Below, in pieces: positions 39,996 through 47,548 of a DNA stretch of 47,577 bases. The translations under genes were made by a program, and so were the position numbers. The notes under the pieces are model-generated. The model was not told the origin of the DNA. It was given only the letters and a program-made list of their open reading frames with translations, and did no database searches. Source of the stretch: Bacillota bacterium (GTDB taxonomy: Bacteria; Bacillota; Clostridia; Christensenellales; SZUA-584); assembly GCA_023416745.1 (NCBI GenBank), contig JAEZHF010000055.1:1-47577 (forward strand), in the 5' to 3' direction. How positions within the stretch are numbered: the stretch's first letter is position 1; each line of letters starts with the position of its first letter.

Positions 39996-40796
39996 TTATG
40001 CGTTGCCCATGGAAGCCAGACGCTCCTTCGCTGATGTAACGGCGTGAAGCTTATTGCCATGTGCGACAACATATTCGAACGCTTCGCGGGCTTCTTCGTT
40101 ACGGCCATAGTGCTGATATGTTTCGCCAAGTCTAAGCATAGCGGATACCCGTTCAATATTACTTTTCGCTTTATCGAATACATTACGATATGCGTTTTCT
40201 GCGTTTTCAAAATGGCCGTTAATCATTTTAAAACGAATATCATCCAATTGACTATGATGCAGCGCCATTTTGTAATGTTTATCACCTGTTAATGCTTTGA
40301 GGGAATCGTGCAGATTGGCCAATTCGAGAGCTGCCTGTTCCATATTGCCCAAGGCAAGGAGGGTGACAAAGTTATTGTGATGGAGGGTAACGCTGATAAT
40401 TCGGCCGATGCGGTCGTTTTTGAATAAGGTTGGATAGGGCATTACAGCCAGCGCCTCCTCGAACCGTCCTGCTGCTACCAATCCAACTTTTAGGTTGATG
40501 CGCAACACACTGGTGTTGCCCGTTTGTCCGCGTTTGGCAGCTTTATCGAGCAATTTCTGCGTCTCCTCAATATATGCGTCGGGGTTGCATTGTTGTGTCA
40601 GCAGGTTATTAATCTTTTTATACTTGTAATTGACGAAAAGATGTTTACCAATCATTAATGATGTGCTAACAGAAAAAAGAACTATAAAAGCAAGATTCTC
40701 CTCCAAAGTTTTATATCCCACAAGGACTTGCACAAGGTAGTAGGCGAAAAAGCAGAAATTGATAGCCATGATGATGTAGTAACTTTTTCGGTTCAT
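39996..40796 (-). CDS. Membrane-anchored helical-repeat protein (paralog B)
   Basis: This 266-residue protein has two N-terminal membrane helices (about 6-26 and 33-52). The helical soluble part follows, with TPR-like features ('KVGLVAAGRFEEALAVMPYP', 'MLRLGETYQHYGRNEEAREA') and the end 'FEYVVAHGNKLHAVTSAKER'. It is a paralog of the next gene upstream, with which it shares the C-terminal motif and about 60 bp of upstream DNA. The function is unknown; TPR-like repeats suggest a scaffold. The ATG follows GGGGGGAAGCTTC. Confidence 0.8.
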   Translation of the reverse strand: MNRKSYYIIMAINFCFFAYYLVQVLVGYKTLEENLAFIVLFSVSTSLMIGKHLFVNYKYKKINNLLTQQCNPDAYIEETQKLLDKAAKRGQTGNTSVLRINLKVGLVAAGRFEEALAVMPYPTLFKNDRIGRIISVTLHHNNFVTLLALGNMEQAALELANLHDSLKALTGDKHYKMALHHSQLDDIRFKMINGHFENAENAYRNVFDKAKSNIERVSAMLRLGETYQHYGRNEEAREAFEYVVAHGNKLHAVTSAKERLASMGNA

Positions 40797-40847
40797 GAAG
40801 CTTCCCCCCGATGTATGAGATTATCTTTATCATATCATATTGCGGCG

Positions 40848-41645
40848 CTACCGGATAGCGTCCATGGTAGCCAGACGCTCCTTTGCGGATACCACGGCAT
40901 GTAGCTTGTTGCCATACGCAATCACGTATTCGAACGCTTCGCGGGCTTTGTTCAGCCTGCCGAAATGCTCGTGGACTAAACCCAGCGTATACATGGCGAT
41001 GACGCGGTGGTAGTTGTTTTCTGCACGGTCGAACATCTCCTGAAAAACGGCTTCTGCGCCGTCGAAGCGCCCATTTGCCATCTCGAACCGGTAATAATCA
41101 TTCTTGTACCAGCGGCGCATCTGTTCCAGTAACTTGGCGTCCTTTTCCGCATTGACGGCGTCGTTCAGCCATAGCAGCGCTTCCTGTGCCTTTTCTATCA
41201 TGTTGCTGGCAATAAAACTAGCGAAATGGTTCTGGTGATACATATACTTTATCAGACGGCCGAAGCGGTTGCTTTTTATCAGCGATATATCGAACTGCGC
41301 TGCAGTTAACGCCTCATCTATCCGCCCTGCCGCACTGAGGCCACCGCTCAGATTAAGCCGCTGCAGCAATACATAGGGGATGTTGCCCCTGTGCTGCACC
41401 TTATCTAACTGTCGCTGGGTCTGCGCGATAAAGGCGTCAGGGTTGCACTGCTCAAACAGCAGGGCAATGATCTTCTTGTTTTTCCGGTAGCTGAAATATT
41501 GGGTTCCAGTGAAATAGAACAACGTGACGACAAGAAACACCAAAATTGGCATGTTATCAACCAACGCTACGCTACCCATCGCGACCGGAACGAGGAGGAT
41601 GGCAAACAGGATGACATACAGTATGATCAAAAACGTTCGGTTCAT
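40848..41645 (-). CDS. Membrane-anchored helical-repeat protein (paralog A)
   Basis: This 265-residue protein starts at 41645 after GGGGGGGGAAAGCTTC. It has two N-terminal membrane helices, then 'RKNKKIIALLFEQCNPDAFI', 'NLSGGLSAAGRIDEALTAAQ', 'MYTLGLVHEHFGRLNKAREA' and 'FEYVIAYGNKLHAVVSAKER'. It matches its downstream neighbour in order and spacing of segments. The two copies also share the leader 'TATGATAAAGATAATCTCAT', so gene and promoter were duplicated together. The function is unknown. Confidence 0.8.
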   Translation of the reverse strand: MNRTFLIILYVILFAILLVPVAMGSVALVDNMPILVFLVVTLFYFTGTQYFSYRKNKKIIALLFEQCNPDAFIAQTQRQLDKVQHRGNIPYVLLQRLNLSGGLSAAGRIDEALTAAQFDISLIKSNRFGRLIKYMYHQNHFASFIASNMIEKAQEALLWLNDAVNAEKDAKLLEQMRRWYKNDYYRFEMANGRFDGAEAVFQEMFDRAENNYHRVIAMYTLGLVHEHFGRLNKAREAFEYVIAYGNKLHAVVSAKERLATMDAIR

Positions 41646-41799
41646 GAAGCTTTCCCCCCCGATGTATGAGATTATCTTTATCATATCATATGGCGGGGCT
41701 GCCGGATAGTGGAAGTGTACTATGTTATATACGGCTCATTTTGTTTATGGGCTAACCCCTCGCAATGACCCCGTTCCAAAAACCTTGTCCCAAAACCAG

Positions 41800-41826
41800 C
41801 CGCGGCGAGAAACGCCGCTTTTTGCT
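41800..41826. terminator. Hairpin GCGGCG-agaaa-CGCCGC with T-run on the plus strand
   Basis: A perfect 6-bp stem followed by TTTTTGCTG on the plus strand lies just after the stop of the minus-strand cupin gene. On that strand it is followed only by GGCTGGTTTTGG. Its orientation is therefore ambiguous. No plus-strand gene precedes it for 3 kb. Confidence 0.5.
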
Positions 41827-41835
41827 GCCCTGCGC

Positions 41836-42333
41836 CTAATGATGCTCTTCCGCCGCCATCGCCTCGGCGCGTGTGCGGTGTACCGTGCCCGGCGGGTGCT
41901 GCGGCGGCGTGTAGATGGAATACACTTTCAGCGGCTGCCGCCCCGTGTTCACGAGGTTGTGATAGAAGCCCGCGGGGATGATGAACGCCCAGCCGTCGCC
42001 CACCGCCTGCCGGAAATACATGTTGTCCGGGCGGTCACCCATCAGTACGGTGCCGTGCCCCGCCTCCACGCGGATGAACTGGTCCAGCTCCGGGTGCACC
42101 TCCAGGCCGATGTCCTCGCCGGGGTTGATGCTCATCAGCGTGAGCTGCAGGTGCTGCCCCGTCCAGAGCGTGGTGCGGTAAGTATTATTCTGCTTGGTCG
42201 TGGCATCTATGTCCAGCGCGTAGGGCCACGGACCGTTGTCCTGTTGCGGCGCGGGCATGCTCTCAAAGCCGCCGTAGCCGGACGGCATGTTGTTCCAGTT
42301 GTGCTCCGGCCGCATGAAAAAACTGTCTTGCAT
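41836..42333 (-). CDS. Cupin-domain protein
   Basis: This 165-residue protein has the cupin core 'NPGEDIGLEVHPELDQFIRV' (about 69-88) with the metal-binding His and Glu pattern, and the second motif 'IIPAGFYHNLVNTGRQPLKV' (about 117-136). The N-terminus 'MQDSFFMRPEHNWNNMPSGY' is of the kind common in small clostridial cupins. The role is unknown. It is divergent from the CPBP protease gene. Confidence 0.9.
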   Translation of the reverse strand: MQDSFFMRPEHNWNNMPSGYGGFESMPAPQQDNGPWPYALDIDATTKQNNTYRTTLWTGQHLQLTLMSINPGEDIGLEVHPELDQFIRVEAGHGTVLMGDRPDNMYFRQAVGDGWAFIIPAGFYHNLVNTGRQPLKVYSIYTPPQHPPGTVHRTRAEAMAAEEHH

Positions 42334-42479
42334 TTTGGAATACTTCCTTTCACAAAAGGTCTATACTGCATGCTATTCAGCCGACGCAGGAATGTCACCC
42401 GGGGGCGGCTTATTATGCTGTTTCCATACGCGCCATTTCGTGGTAATATGGAAACGCATAATATCAAAGGAGCCACGAC

Positions 42480-43919
42480 ATGACGAAATGGAAATTACGC
42501 ACGCCCGAAATGTACAAAAGCATTCCCGAAGGCGGCTTTACGCCCCGCTCCGGCATCGCGATACTGGTGGCGCTGCTGCTGTACGTGATATATACCGTCC
42601 TGTCGGTGTTCCCGCAGGGGGTGCAGGCGGCGCTCTGGTTCGTTCCGCGGGTGGGGGAGGGGCAGTCTGTTTTCGACCTGATGGAAGGGTATATGAAGGA
42701 CCCGTCCACGCTGGTCACCGCGCTGTATTGCGGCGCTCTGCTGATACTCGTCACGGCGTTTTACATACGGCGCATTGAGAAGCGGCCGCTGGCCACCATC
42801 GGCATCTCGCGCGGGCGCATCGCACGGCGTTATCTGGTGGGCTTTTGCATCGGCGTGCTGATGCTGGCGCTGACGGTGTGGCCGGCGTTTTTGATAGAAG
42901 AGGTGGTCTGGAAAGGGTTCACGCCGCTTGTGGCCATATTCTTCGGCGCTTTCGTGATACAGGGCGCGTCGGAGGAGGTGCTGTTCCGCGGCATGCTAAT
43001 GTCCGGCATATCCCGCAAGATGGGCGTGTTCTGGGCGGTGGTGCTCTCGTCCGCGCTGTTTTCGGTGATGCACCTCGCCTCATTCGACGGTGTATTGCAT
43101 CTGCTGGTTCTGTTCGCGCTGGGTGCGCTGATGGCAGTGGTCACGATACGGACAAACAGCCTGTGGGCGGCGTTCGGTCTGCACACGGCATGGAACTTTG
43201 TGAGCGGCCTTTTGTCTTCGGGCAATGCGGGCGGCGTTGAGATGGACTATTCCATACTGACGATCGGCGACCCGAACGCGCCCGAGATCGACTTCGGCTT
43301 CCTCGGCAATCCGTTTTATCTGTTCTATATCGCCATGTTCGCCGCCGCCATCGCGCTGGTGGTGTTCGCGGGAAAGAATAAGCTGTCGGTGCCGCGGTCC
43401 GAGGGCGAGCTGTCGCTGGCGGGAGCACGCAATATCGCCAAAACCGCGCTGCCCGCCCAGATGCGCGCCTACGCGGACAGCCTCGGGCGGATGCTGAGCA
43501 ACGACGACGAGAAAGCGGCGGCGCTGCTGTGTCTCGCGGCGGAGCGCGGGGTGCCGCCTTATGCGATGGCGGAAAACGGCGTGGGCCGGAGCGCGGGGCT
43601 TGCGGCGCTGGCACTGGCCCGTGTGCCCGGAGAAACGGAGCAGGCGCGCTGGGAGCGGGTGCAGGCCGATCCGGTGGCCGCGGCGGTGTTCCAGGCGCAG
43701 GCACGCTATTCGGCGGACTATGCGGCACAGCAGGCCGCCCAGCAGGCCGCCCAGCAGGCCGCGGCGCAGTGGCACGCGCAGATGGCGCAATACAATCAGG
43801 CGGTGAGCATGCAGCAGCAGGGCAACTGGATGGCGGGGTATACGTATGCCGCACAGCAGCCGCCCGCCGATACCGAAGCGCAGTCCGTCAAGGACTCAGA
43901 CGGCATGCCGGGCGACTGA
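42480..43919 (+). CDS. CPBP-family intramembrane metalloprotease with Gln/Ala-rich tail
   Basis: This 479-residue membrane protein has about eight hydrophobic helices. The CPBP (Abi/CAAX-like) active-site motifs are 'QGASEEVLFRGMLMSGISR' (about 163-181, EExxxR), 'SALFSVMHLASFDG' (His about 200) and 'WAAFGLHTAWNFVSG' (HxxxN, about 230-244). After the last helix (about 300) a soluble C-terminal domain with 'LLCLAAERGVPPYAMAENG' leads into a Gln/Ala-rich tail with a 12-bp tandem repeat. The tail is not part of the usual family. The substrate is unknown; members process prenylated or peptide substrates or give bacteriocin immunity. Confidence 0.9.
   Translation: MTKWKLRTPEMYKSIPEGGFTPRSGIAILVALLLYVIYTVLSVFPQGVQAALWFVPRVGEGQSVFDLMEGYMKDPSTLVTALYCGALLILVTAFYIRRIEKRPLATIGISRGRIARRYLVGFCIGVLMLALTVWPAFLIEEVVWKGFTPLVAIFFGAFVIQGASEEVLFRGMLMSGISRKMGVFWAVVLSSALFSVMHLASFDGVLHLLVLFALGALMAVVTIRTNSLWAAFGLHTAWNFVSGLLSSGNAGGVEMDYSILTIGDPNAPEIDFGFLGNPFYLFYIAMFAAAIALVVFAGKNKLSVPRSEGELSLAGARNIAKTALPAQMRAYADSLGRMLSNDDEKAAALLCLAAERGVPPYAMAENGVGRSAGLAALALARVPGETEQARWERVQADPVAAAVFQAQARYSADYAAQQAAQQAAQQAAAQWHAQMAQYNQAVSMQQQGNWMAGYTYAAQQPPADTEAQSVKDSDGMPGD
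43729..43766 (+). repeat. 12-bp tandem repeat inside the CPBP gene
   Basis: CAGCAGGCCGCC occurs three times in a row, each encoding QQAA, so gain or loss of units keeps the frame. Confidence 0.85.
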
Positions 43920-43950
43920 GCCAGCCGCGCCCCGTATGAATATTGACAGC

Positions 43951-43988
43951 ATGCCGGCTCTTCGCGCACAGCAGAGCCGGCTTTATTG
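43951..43988 (+). terminator. Terminator of the CPBP gene
   Basis: GCCGGCTCT pairs with AGAGCCGGC across an 11-nt loop and is followed by TTTATTG. Confidence 0.8.
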
Positions 43989-44039
43989 TTAAGCGGCTCC
44001 CCGAATGCAAAATTCTATTATATTTTTTTGCTAAGTACC

Positions 44040-44068
44040 TTGCATAAAAAGATACCGTGTCCTATACT
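44040..44068 (+). promoter_or_regulatory. Promoter upstream of the small ORF and DUF2807 gene
   Basis: TTGCAT (44040-44045), 17 bp, TATACT (44063-44068). The leader to the small ORF is about 45 nt. Confidence 0.6.
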
Positions 44069-44117
44069 CCACCCAGATGGAAAGGGCAGGCATGGGGGCG
44101 GTGGGGGAGCAGGGCGT

Positions 44118-44252
44118 ATGAAGCGGCTCGATCAGGTGGCGGAAGCGCCCGTTAAAGCGGCCTGCCGCATCGGAGAAAACAGCAGAACGGGGCTTAATAA
44201 GCGCCGGGGCTGTGGAATATTTATAATTTATAATCGGAGGATAACAGTATGA
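44118..44252 (+). CDS. Possible coupled small protein, 44 residues
   Basis: An ATG with GGGGGAGC upstream opens a basic 44-codon frame ('MKRLDQVAEAPVKAACRIGE' to 'IIYNRRITV'). It ends in TGA overlapping the next start as ATGA. The frame covers the CGGAGGATAACAGT ribosome site of the DUF2807 gene, so ribosomes leaving it would arrive at that start. This may be a leader peptide, a real small protein or chance. I recognise no family. Confidence 0.35.
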   Translation: MKRLDQVAEAPVKAACRIGENSRTGLNKRRGCGIFIIYNRRITV

Positions 44253-45058
44253 AAAAGGTGAAATTGCTGGCGGCGCTGGCGTTGGTGCTGACAGTGGCGC
44301 TGGCGCTGGGCGGATGCCTGTATGTCAACCTCGGGGACGGCAAAGTGGTTACTGGCAGCGGCAGCATCGAGACGAAGGAAGTGCCGCTGGAGCAGGCGCT
44401 CACGGGCATCCGGGGCATGGGCTCAGTTGACGTGATCTTTGACCCGTCGCTGGACGGCAAGGCGGTGATCGAGGGAGACAATAACCTGATCGGTTACGTG
44501 GAGCTGTCTCAAAACAGCGAAGGCGTGCTGTCGGTGGACTTCGAGGACGGGCTGAACATCGTGTTCGTCCGGCAGATGCGGGTGTATGTGCCCATGCTCA
44601 GCGGCGGCGTGATTGAGACGATGGGCAGCGGCGACATATCGATGGCGGGCGGCACGCTGACGGGAGAGAGCTTCGATGTGCTCACCGGCGGCAGCGGCGA
44701 TATATCGCTGGCACTGGAGGCGGACAGTGTGAGCCTGTCGGTGGACGGCTCGGGCGACATGGCCATCGCGATGAAGGCGCAGGCGCTGAACATTGAAAGC
44801 CGCGGCTCCGGCGATATCGACCTCAGCGGCACGGCACAGCAAATGCGCGCATCCGTTACCGGCTCGGGAGAGCTGGCGGCCACACGGCTGGATGCGCAGG
44901 ATGCCCAGGTGAATGTGTCCGGCAGCGGCGATGCGTATGTGACGGTGACGGGCAGCCTGACCGGCTCGGTGAACGGCTCGGGCGACCTCGAATACAGCGG
45001 CGACCCCGCCAGCGTGGACGTGAGCGACAACGGCAGCGGCCGCGTGCACAGGCGGTAA
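44249..45058 (+). CDS. DUF2807-type (GIN domain) lipoprotein
   Basis: This 269-residue protein has a lipoprotein signal ('MKKVKLLAALALVLTVALAL', then GGC) and then a repetitive beta-helix: 'FDVLTGGSGDISLALEAD', 'SLSVDGSGDMAIAMKAQ', 'NIESRGSGDIDLSGTAQ', 'VNVSGSGDAYVTVTG' and 'SVNGSGDLEYSG'. The repeated GSGD turns are typical of the DUF2807 'head GIN' domain found in surface proteins of many bacteria. The exact role is unknown; adhesion or envelope stress functions are suggested for relatives. A strong CGGAGG site precedes it. Confidence 0.92.
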   Translation: MKKVKLLAALALVLTVALALGGCLYVNLGDGKVVTGSGSIETKEVPLEQALTGIRGMGSVDVIFDPSLDGKAVIEGDNNLIGYVELSQNSEGVLSVDFEDGLNIVFVRQMRVYVPMLSGGVIETMGSGDISMAGGTLTGESFDVLTGGSGDISLALEADSVSLSVDGSGDMAIAMKAQALNIESRGSGDIDLSGTAQQMRASVTGSGELAATRLDAQDAQVNVSGSGDAYVTVTGSLTGSVNGSGDLEYSGDPASVDVSDNGSGRVHRR

Positions 45059-45065
45059 TACAGAC

Positions 45066-45098
45066 ACAAGAAGGGCGCTTTTAGCGCTCTTTTTTGTC
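45066..45098 (+). terminator. Terminator of the DUF2807 gene
   Basis: AGGGCGC-tttta-GCGCTCT with a wobble, followed by TTTTTGTC. Confidence 0.75.
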
Positions 45099-45126
45099 TC
45101 CCCGTCAGCGCCCATTCAAGGTCAGA

Positions 45127-45612
45127 TCATTTGAGCTGCACCGAGTTCAGCATGGCGGCGAGGTCGGCGTTGTCCGAAAAGCCGCTGCCAGCCAGCTGTA
45201 TGTGAATTTGCTCACCGTCCTTCACCGCCGAGTAATACACCTGATCGACACCCGCCGCGGTGTAATACAGACGCTGAAAGCTCATGCCCAGCAGCTGCGT
45301 TTCCTCGATTTCGCCGCCGTACTGGTCGGCCAACGACTGAAGCAAAGCCAGATCTTCCTCCGGCGTCACATTGTAGCCCCTCACCGTCATCTGGAATATG
45401 AGGCTGCCCTTGTAGAGCTGCACGCCGCCGTCGATGTCCATCCGTTCCCAGCCCTTGGGCACAAGTACGGTGAACGTGCCCGCGTCGATCTCTTCGCCCG
45501 CGGGGGCTTTGGGGGCTTGAGCCGCCGGGTTTTCAGCCTCGGCTCCCGCACCGCACGCGCACAGCAGCGCCGCGCACAGGCACACCACAATAAATATCAG
45601 CCAGGGTTTCAT
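45127..45612 (-). CDS. Putative lipoprotein
   Basis: This 161-residue protein starts at 45612 behind AAGGAGGGCGCTGTTG. The signal 'MKPWLIFIVVCLCAALLCAC' ends in a lipobox cysteine. The mature part has 'GTFTVLVPKGWERMDIDGG', 'LIFQMTVRGYNVTPEEDLAL', 'LLGMSFQRLYYTAAGVDQVY' and 'LAAMLNSVQLK'. This resembles small extracytoplasmic proteins with a PsbP/Mog1-like fold that open with 'VPKGW', but I cannot assign a family. Convergent with the DUF2807 gene. Confidence 0.75.
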   Translation of the reverse strand: MKPWLIFIVVCLCAALLCACGAGAEAENPAAQAPKAPAGEEIDAGTFTVLVPKGWERMDIDGGVQLYKGSLIFQMTVRGYNVTPEEDLALLQSLADQYGGEIEETQLLGMSFQRLYYTAAGVDQVYYSAVKDGEQIHIQLAGSGFSDNADLAAMLNSVQLK

Positions 45613-45689
45613 CAACAGCGCCCTCCTTAACGATTTGTATATATTATACCATTTTACGGAAAGCAAATACATAAAAGAACAACGGCTTT

Positions 45690-46165
45690 TGCGGCCTGTT
45701 TGTGCGCGGCCATATTGCAGAAAAATGGGAGGATGGACTGGTGTAGGGGACGGGTTCCATCCAGTCCCGTGCTACTGTGAGCAGGCAGCATGGCGGGCGG
45801 GCACGGAGACCCGCCCCTTCGGAAGGCTGTCGCGGCACTATGTTTCTGCGTGGTCATATTGCCGAAAAAATGGGGACAAGTTGGCTCCCTCAGATGAGGG
45901 AGTTGTACCCACCCCAAAAAGCCTTCGTCTTTTCGGGAACCCCGGCACCGCAGGTGACTGAGGGAGGGATACGCCATAGCCGCTCAGATGGTCACTCCTT
46001 CCGGCGCTGCGCGCCACCTCCCTCGTCTGAGGGAGGCATATTCGTGCATATTCTATCTTCATCCCGTCCCGTGCCACTGCGAGCAGGCAGCATCGCGGGC
46101 GGGCACGGAGACCCGCCCCTACGACAGCGACCTTTATCAGCGCAGTGCCATTGCCGAAAAATGGG
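45690..46165. repeat. Cluster of composite intergenic repeats
   Basis: Several modules recur here. 'ATTGC(C/A)GAAAAA-TGGG' occurs at about 45714, 45862 and 46150. 'GGGTTCCATCC-AGTCCC' or 'CATCCCGTCCCGTGC' is followed by 'CTGCGAGCAGGCAGCAT-GCGGGCGGGCACGGAG' and ACCCGCCCCT at 45743-45820 and 46060-46122. Between them lies another kind of element with GGCTCCCTCAGATGAGGGAG and CTGAGGGAGG ends (about 45880-46045). No gene is supported across these 480 bp; the frames found are repeat read-through. Confidence 0.75.
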
Positions 46166-46180
46166 GGATTGTGTTATAAT
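46151..46180 (+). promoter_or_regulatory. Promoter whose -35 lies in a repeat unit
   Basis: TTGCCG (46151-46156), 18 bp, TATAAT (46175-46180), 25 bp before the next start codon. The -35 is part of the recurring 'ATTGCCGAAAAATGGG' module. Confidence 0.6.
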
Positions 46181-46205
46181 AGGAAAAACATTTGGAGGGC
46201 TGCAC

Positions 46206-46643
46206 ATGAACCGCAAGGTACTGCTCAAACTGATCATCTGCGATGTGGCGCTGGCTCTACTGATACTGGTTTATTCGTATTTCTTCCCGTACGGTAAGCA
46301 ATGGGGGAGTGGAGTATATGACAACGATGTAAACATGATCCTCCATATACTTGTATACGGCCAGATGGTTGCTCCCGTTGCCCTCGTGCTGCTGGTGACA
46401 GCATTCACCTGGGCGACATACCGCGCCGCCAGCCCGTGCAAGCGCTGGCAGCTGGTGATGGTGCTGAACGCGCTTGTCTGCATTGTGGCAGGTTCCGGCG
46501 TGTTCATAATCATGTTTGCTTTCAGCTGCCCTGCACCGTGGTTTTCCATCACGTTTTCGAGAATGGCATTCTGGACCGGTCTGATGACCATTGCGCTGAG
46601 CTTCCCGCTGAAGCTGCTGAAGCGCAAGGGGCTTGTGGCGTAG
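46206..46643 (+). CDS. Four-helix membrane protein of unknown function
   Basis: This 145-residue protein has four hydrophobic helices: residues about 7-27, 46-68, 83-105 and 113-135. It begins 'MNRKVLLKLIICDVALALLI' and ends 'LSFPLKLLKRKGLVA'. No motif is recognised. The ATG at 46206 follows GGAGGGCTGCAC and a clear promoter, so it is a real transcription unit. Confidence 0.75.
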   Translation: MNRKVLLKLIICDVALALLILVYSYFFPYGKQWGSGVYDNDVNMILHILVYGQMVAPVALVLLVTAFTWATYRAASPCKRWQLVMVLNALVCIVAGSGVFIIMFAFSCPAPWFSITFSRMAFWTGLMTIALSFPLKLLKRKGLVA

Positions 46644-46707
46644 GGGGGGATGTTACTGCTTTATCTGTAAAGAAAGCTAAATATAGAATTGTTGATCGGA
46701 GACTTAG

Positions 46708-47508
46708 ATGGATACAAATAATCCGTTAAAAGTAATAACCCATCTTGCATCAACAGTTGCAGGAGAACCGCATAATTATTGTGATTGTTACGTGGCATTT
46801 CTCGATATACTGGGATTTAAGCAAATGATTATAGAGAAATCCCCTCTTGAAATCAAAAGTATATTTGACGAAGTAAGAAAGCTAAAAAGGCTCCTTCAAC
46901 ATCCGAAAATTCATACAATGATAGCTCAAGAGGTTCGTGATAAAATGGAAATAACCATTCTATCCGATAGTATTATTATAAGTATCCCTAGTCATGAAAA
47001 TAACGCTTTTATTTGCCTGTTCTTAGCGTGTTTGAATATACAGTTTATGTTTACTGGAATAAAATCACCTGTGCTTATTAGAGGCTCAATAACAAAAGGG
47101 GATTTCTTTAGATATTATAATAGTGAAGATAGCGTGCTAATGACTTTCGGCCCAAGTTTAAATGAAGCGTACTTTTTTCAAGAAAATATTGCATTATACC
47201 CCAGAATAATTATGGATGAATCACTCGTACAGACGGAAAAGGAAAAACTGAAAAATGGGAACTTAGAATTATTTAACGGGTTTCTATGTAATGATTCAGA
47301 TGGATATTGGTTCATTGATTATCTTAAGTTGAGGTTCCTCGGCGGTCACGATAAATGTAATCACCTAAAATACTATATAGAAAATGAGCTAAGTCATTGC
47401 ACAGATCAAAGGATATTGCAGAAAATAAGATGGCTTAAAAAATACTATAATAAAGCGTTAGATGAAGCTGATATATCAATAGATAAAACAAAAATAAGAA
47501 TATACTAA
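46708..47508 (+). CDS. Divergent class III nucleotidyl cyclase-like protein
   Basis: This 266-residue cytosolic protein is AT-rich, unlike its neighbours. I see the order of motifs expected of a class III cyclase domain. 'YVAFLDILGFK' (Asp33) corresponds to the FxDIxGF metal site, 'TILSDSIIIS' (Asp87) to the second metal aspartate, 'LIRGSITKGDFF' (Arg125) to the RxGIxxG strand, and 'FGPSLNEAYFFQ' plus 'YPRIIMDESL' to the GxxVNxAxRLE and 'GRIxVS' segments. Product, activity and partner are unknown. The protein starts with a weak GGAGACTTAG site. It is the last gene in the window, so a partner gene to the right may be cut off. Confidence 0.6.
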   Translation: MDTNNPLKVITHLASTVAGEPHNYCDCYVAFLDILGFKQMIIEKSPLEIKSIFDEVRKLKRLLQHPKIHTMIAQEVRDKMEITILSDSIIISIPSHENNAFICLFLACLNIQFMFTGIKSPVLIRGSITKGDFFRYYNSEDSVLMTFGPSLNEAYFFQENIALYPRIIMDESLVQTEKEKLKNGNLELFNGFLCNDSDGYWFIDYLKLRFLGGHDKCNHLKYYIENELSHCTDQRILQKIRWLKKYYNKALDEADISIDKTKIRIY

Positions 47509-47548
47509 AATAGCGCTTATAAGAAGCATGTATTTGTATTGAATAGAG

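Noticed and set aside
41836..41900. Plus-strand small RNA ending at the 41800-41826 hairpin
   Set aside because: No convincing promoter was found upstream on the plus strand, so the hairpin alone does not support it.
245..46122. Possible CRISPR array suggested by recurring palindromic units
   Set aside because: Units are dispersed over the window, differ in length and are not separated by regular unique spacers; no cas genes are seen.
45777..46205. 143-codon upstream extension of the 46206 membrane protein
   Set aside because: It is a read-through of repeat modules, and the real start has its own promoter and ribosome site just upstream.
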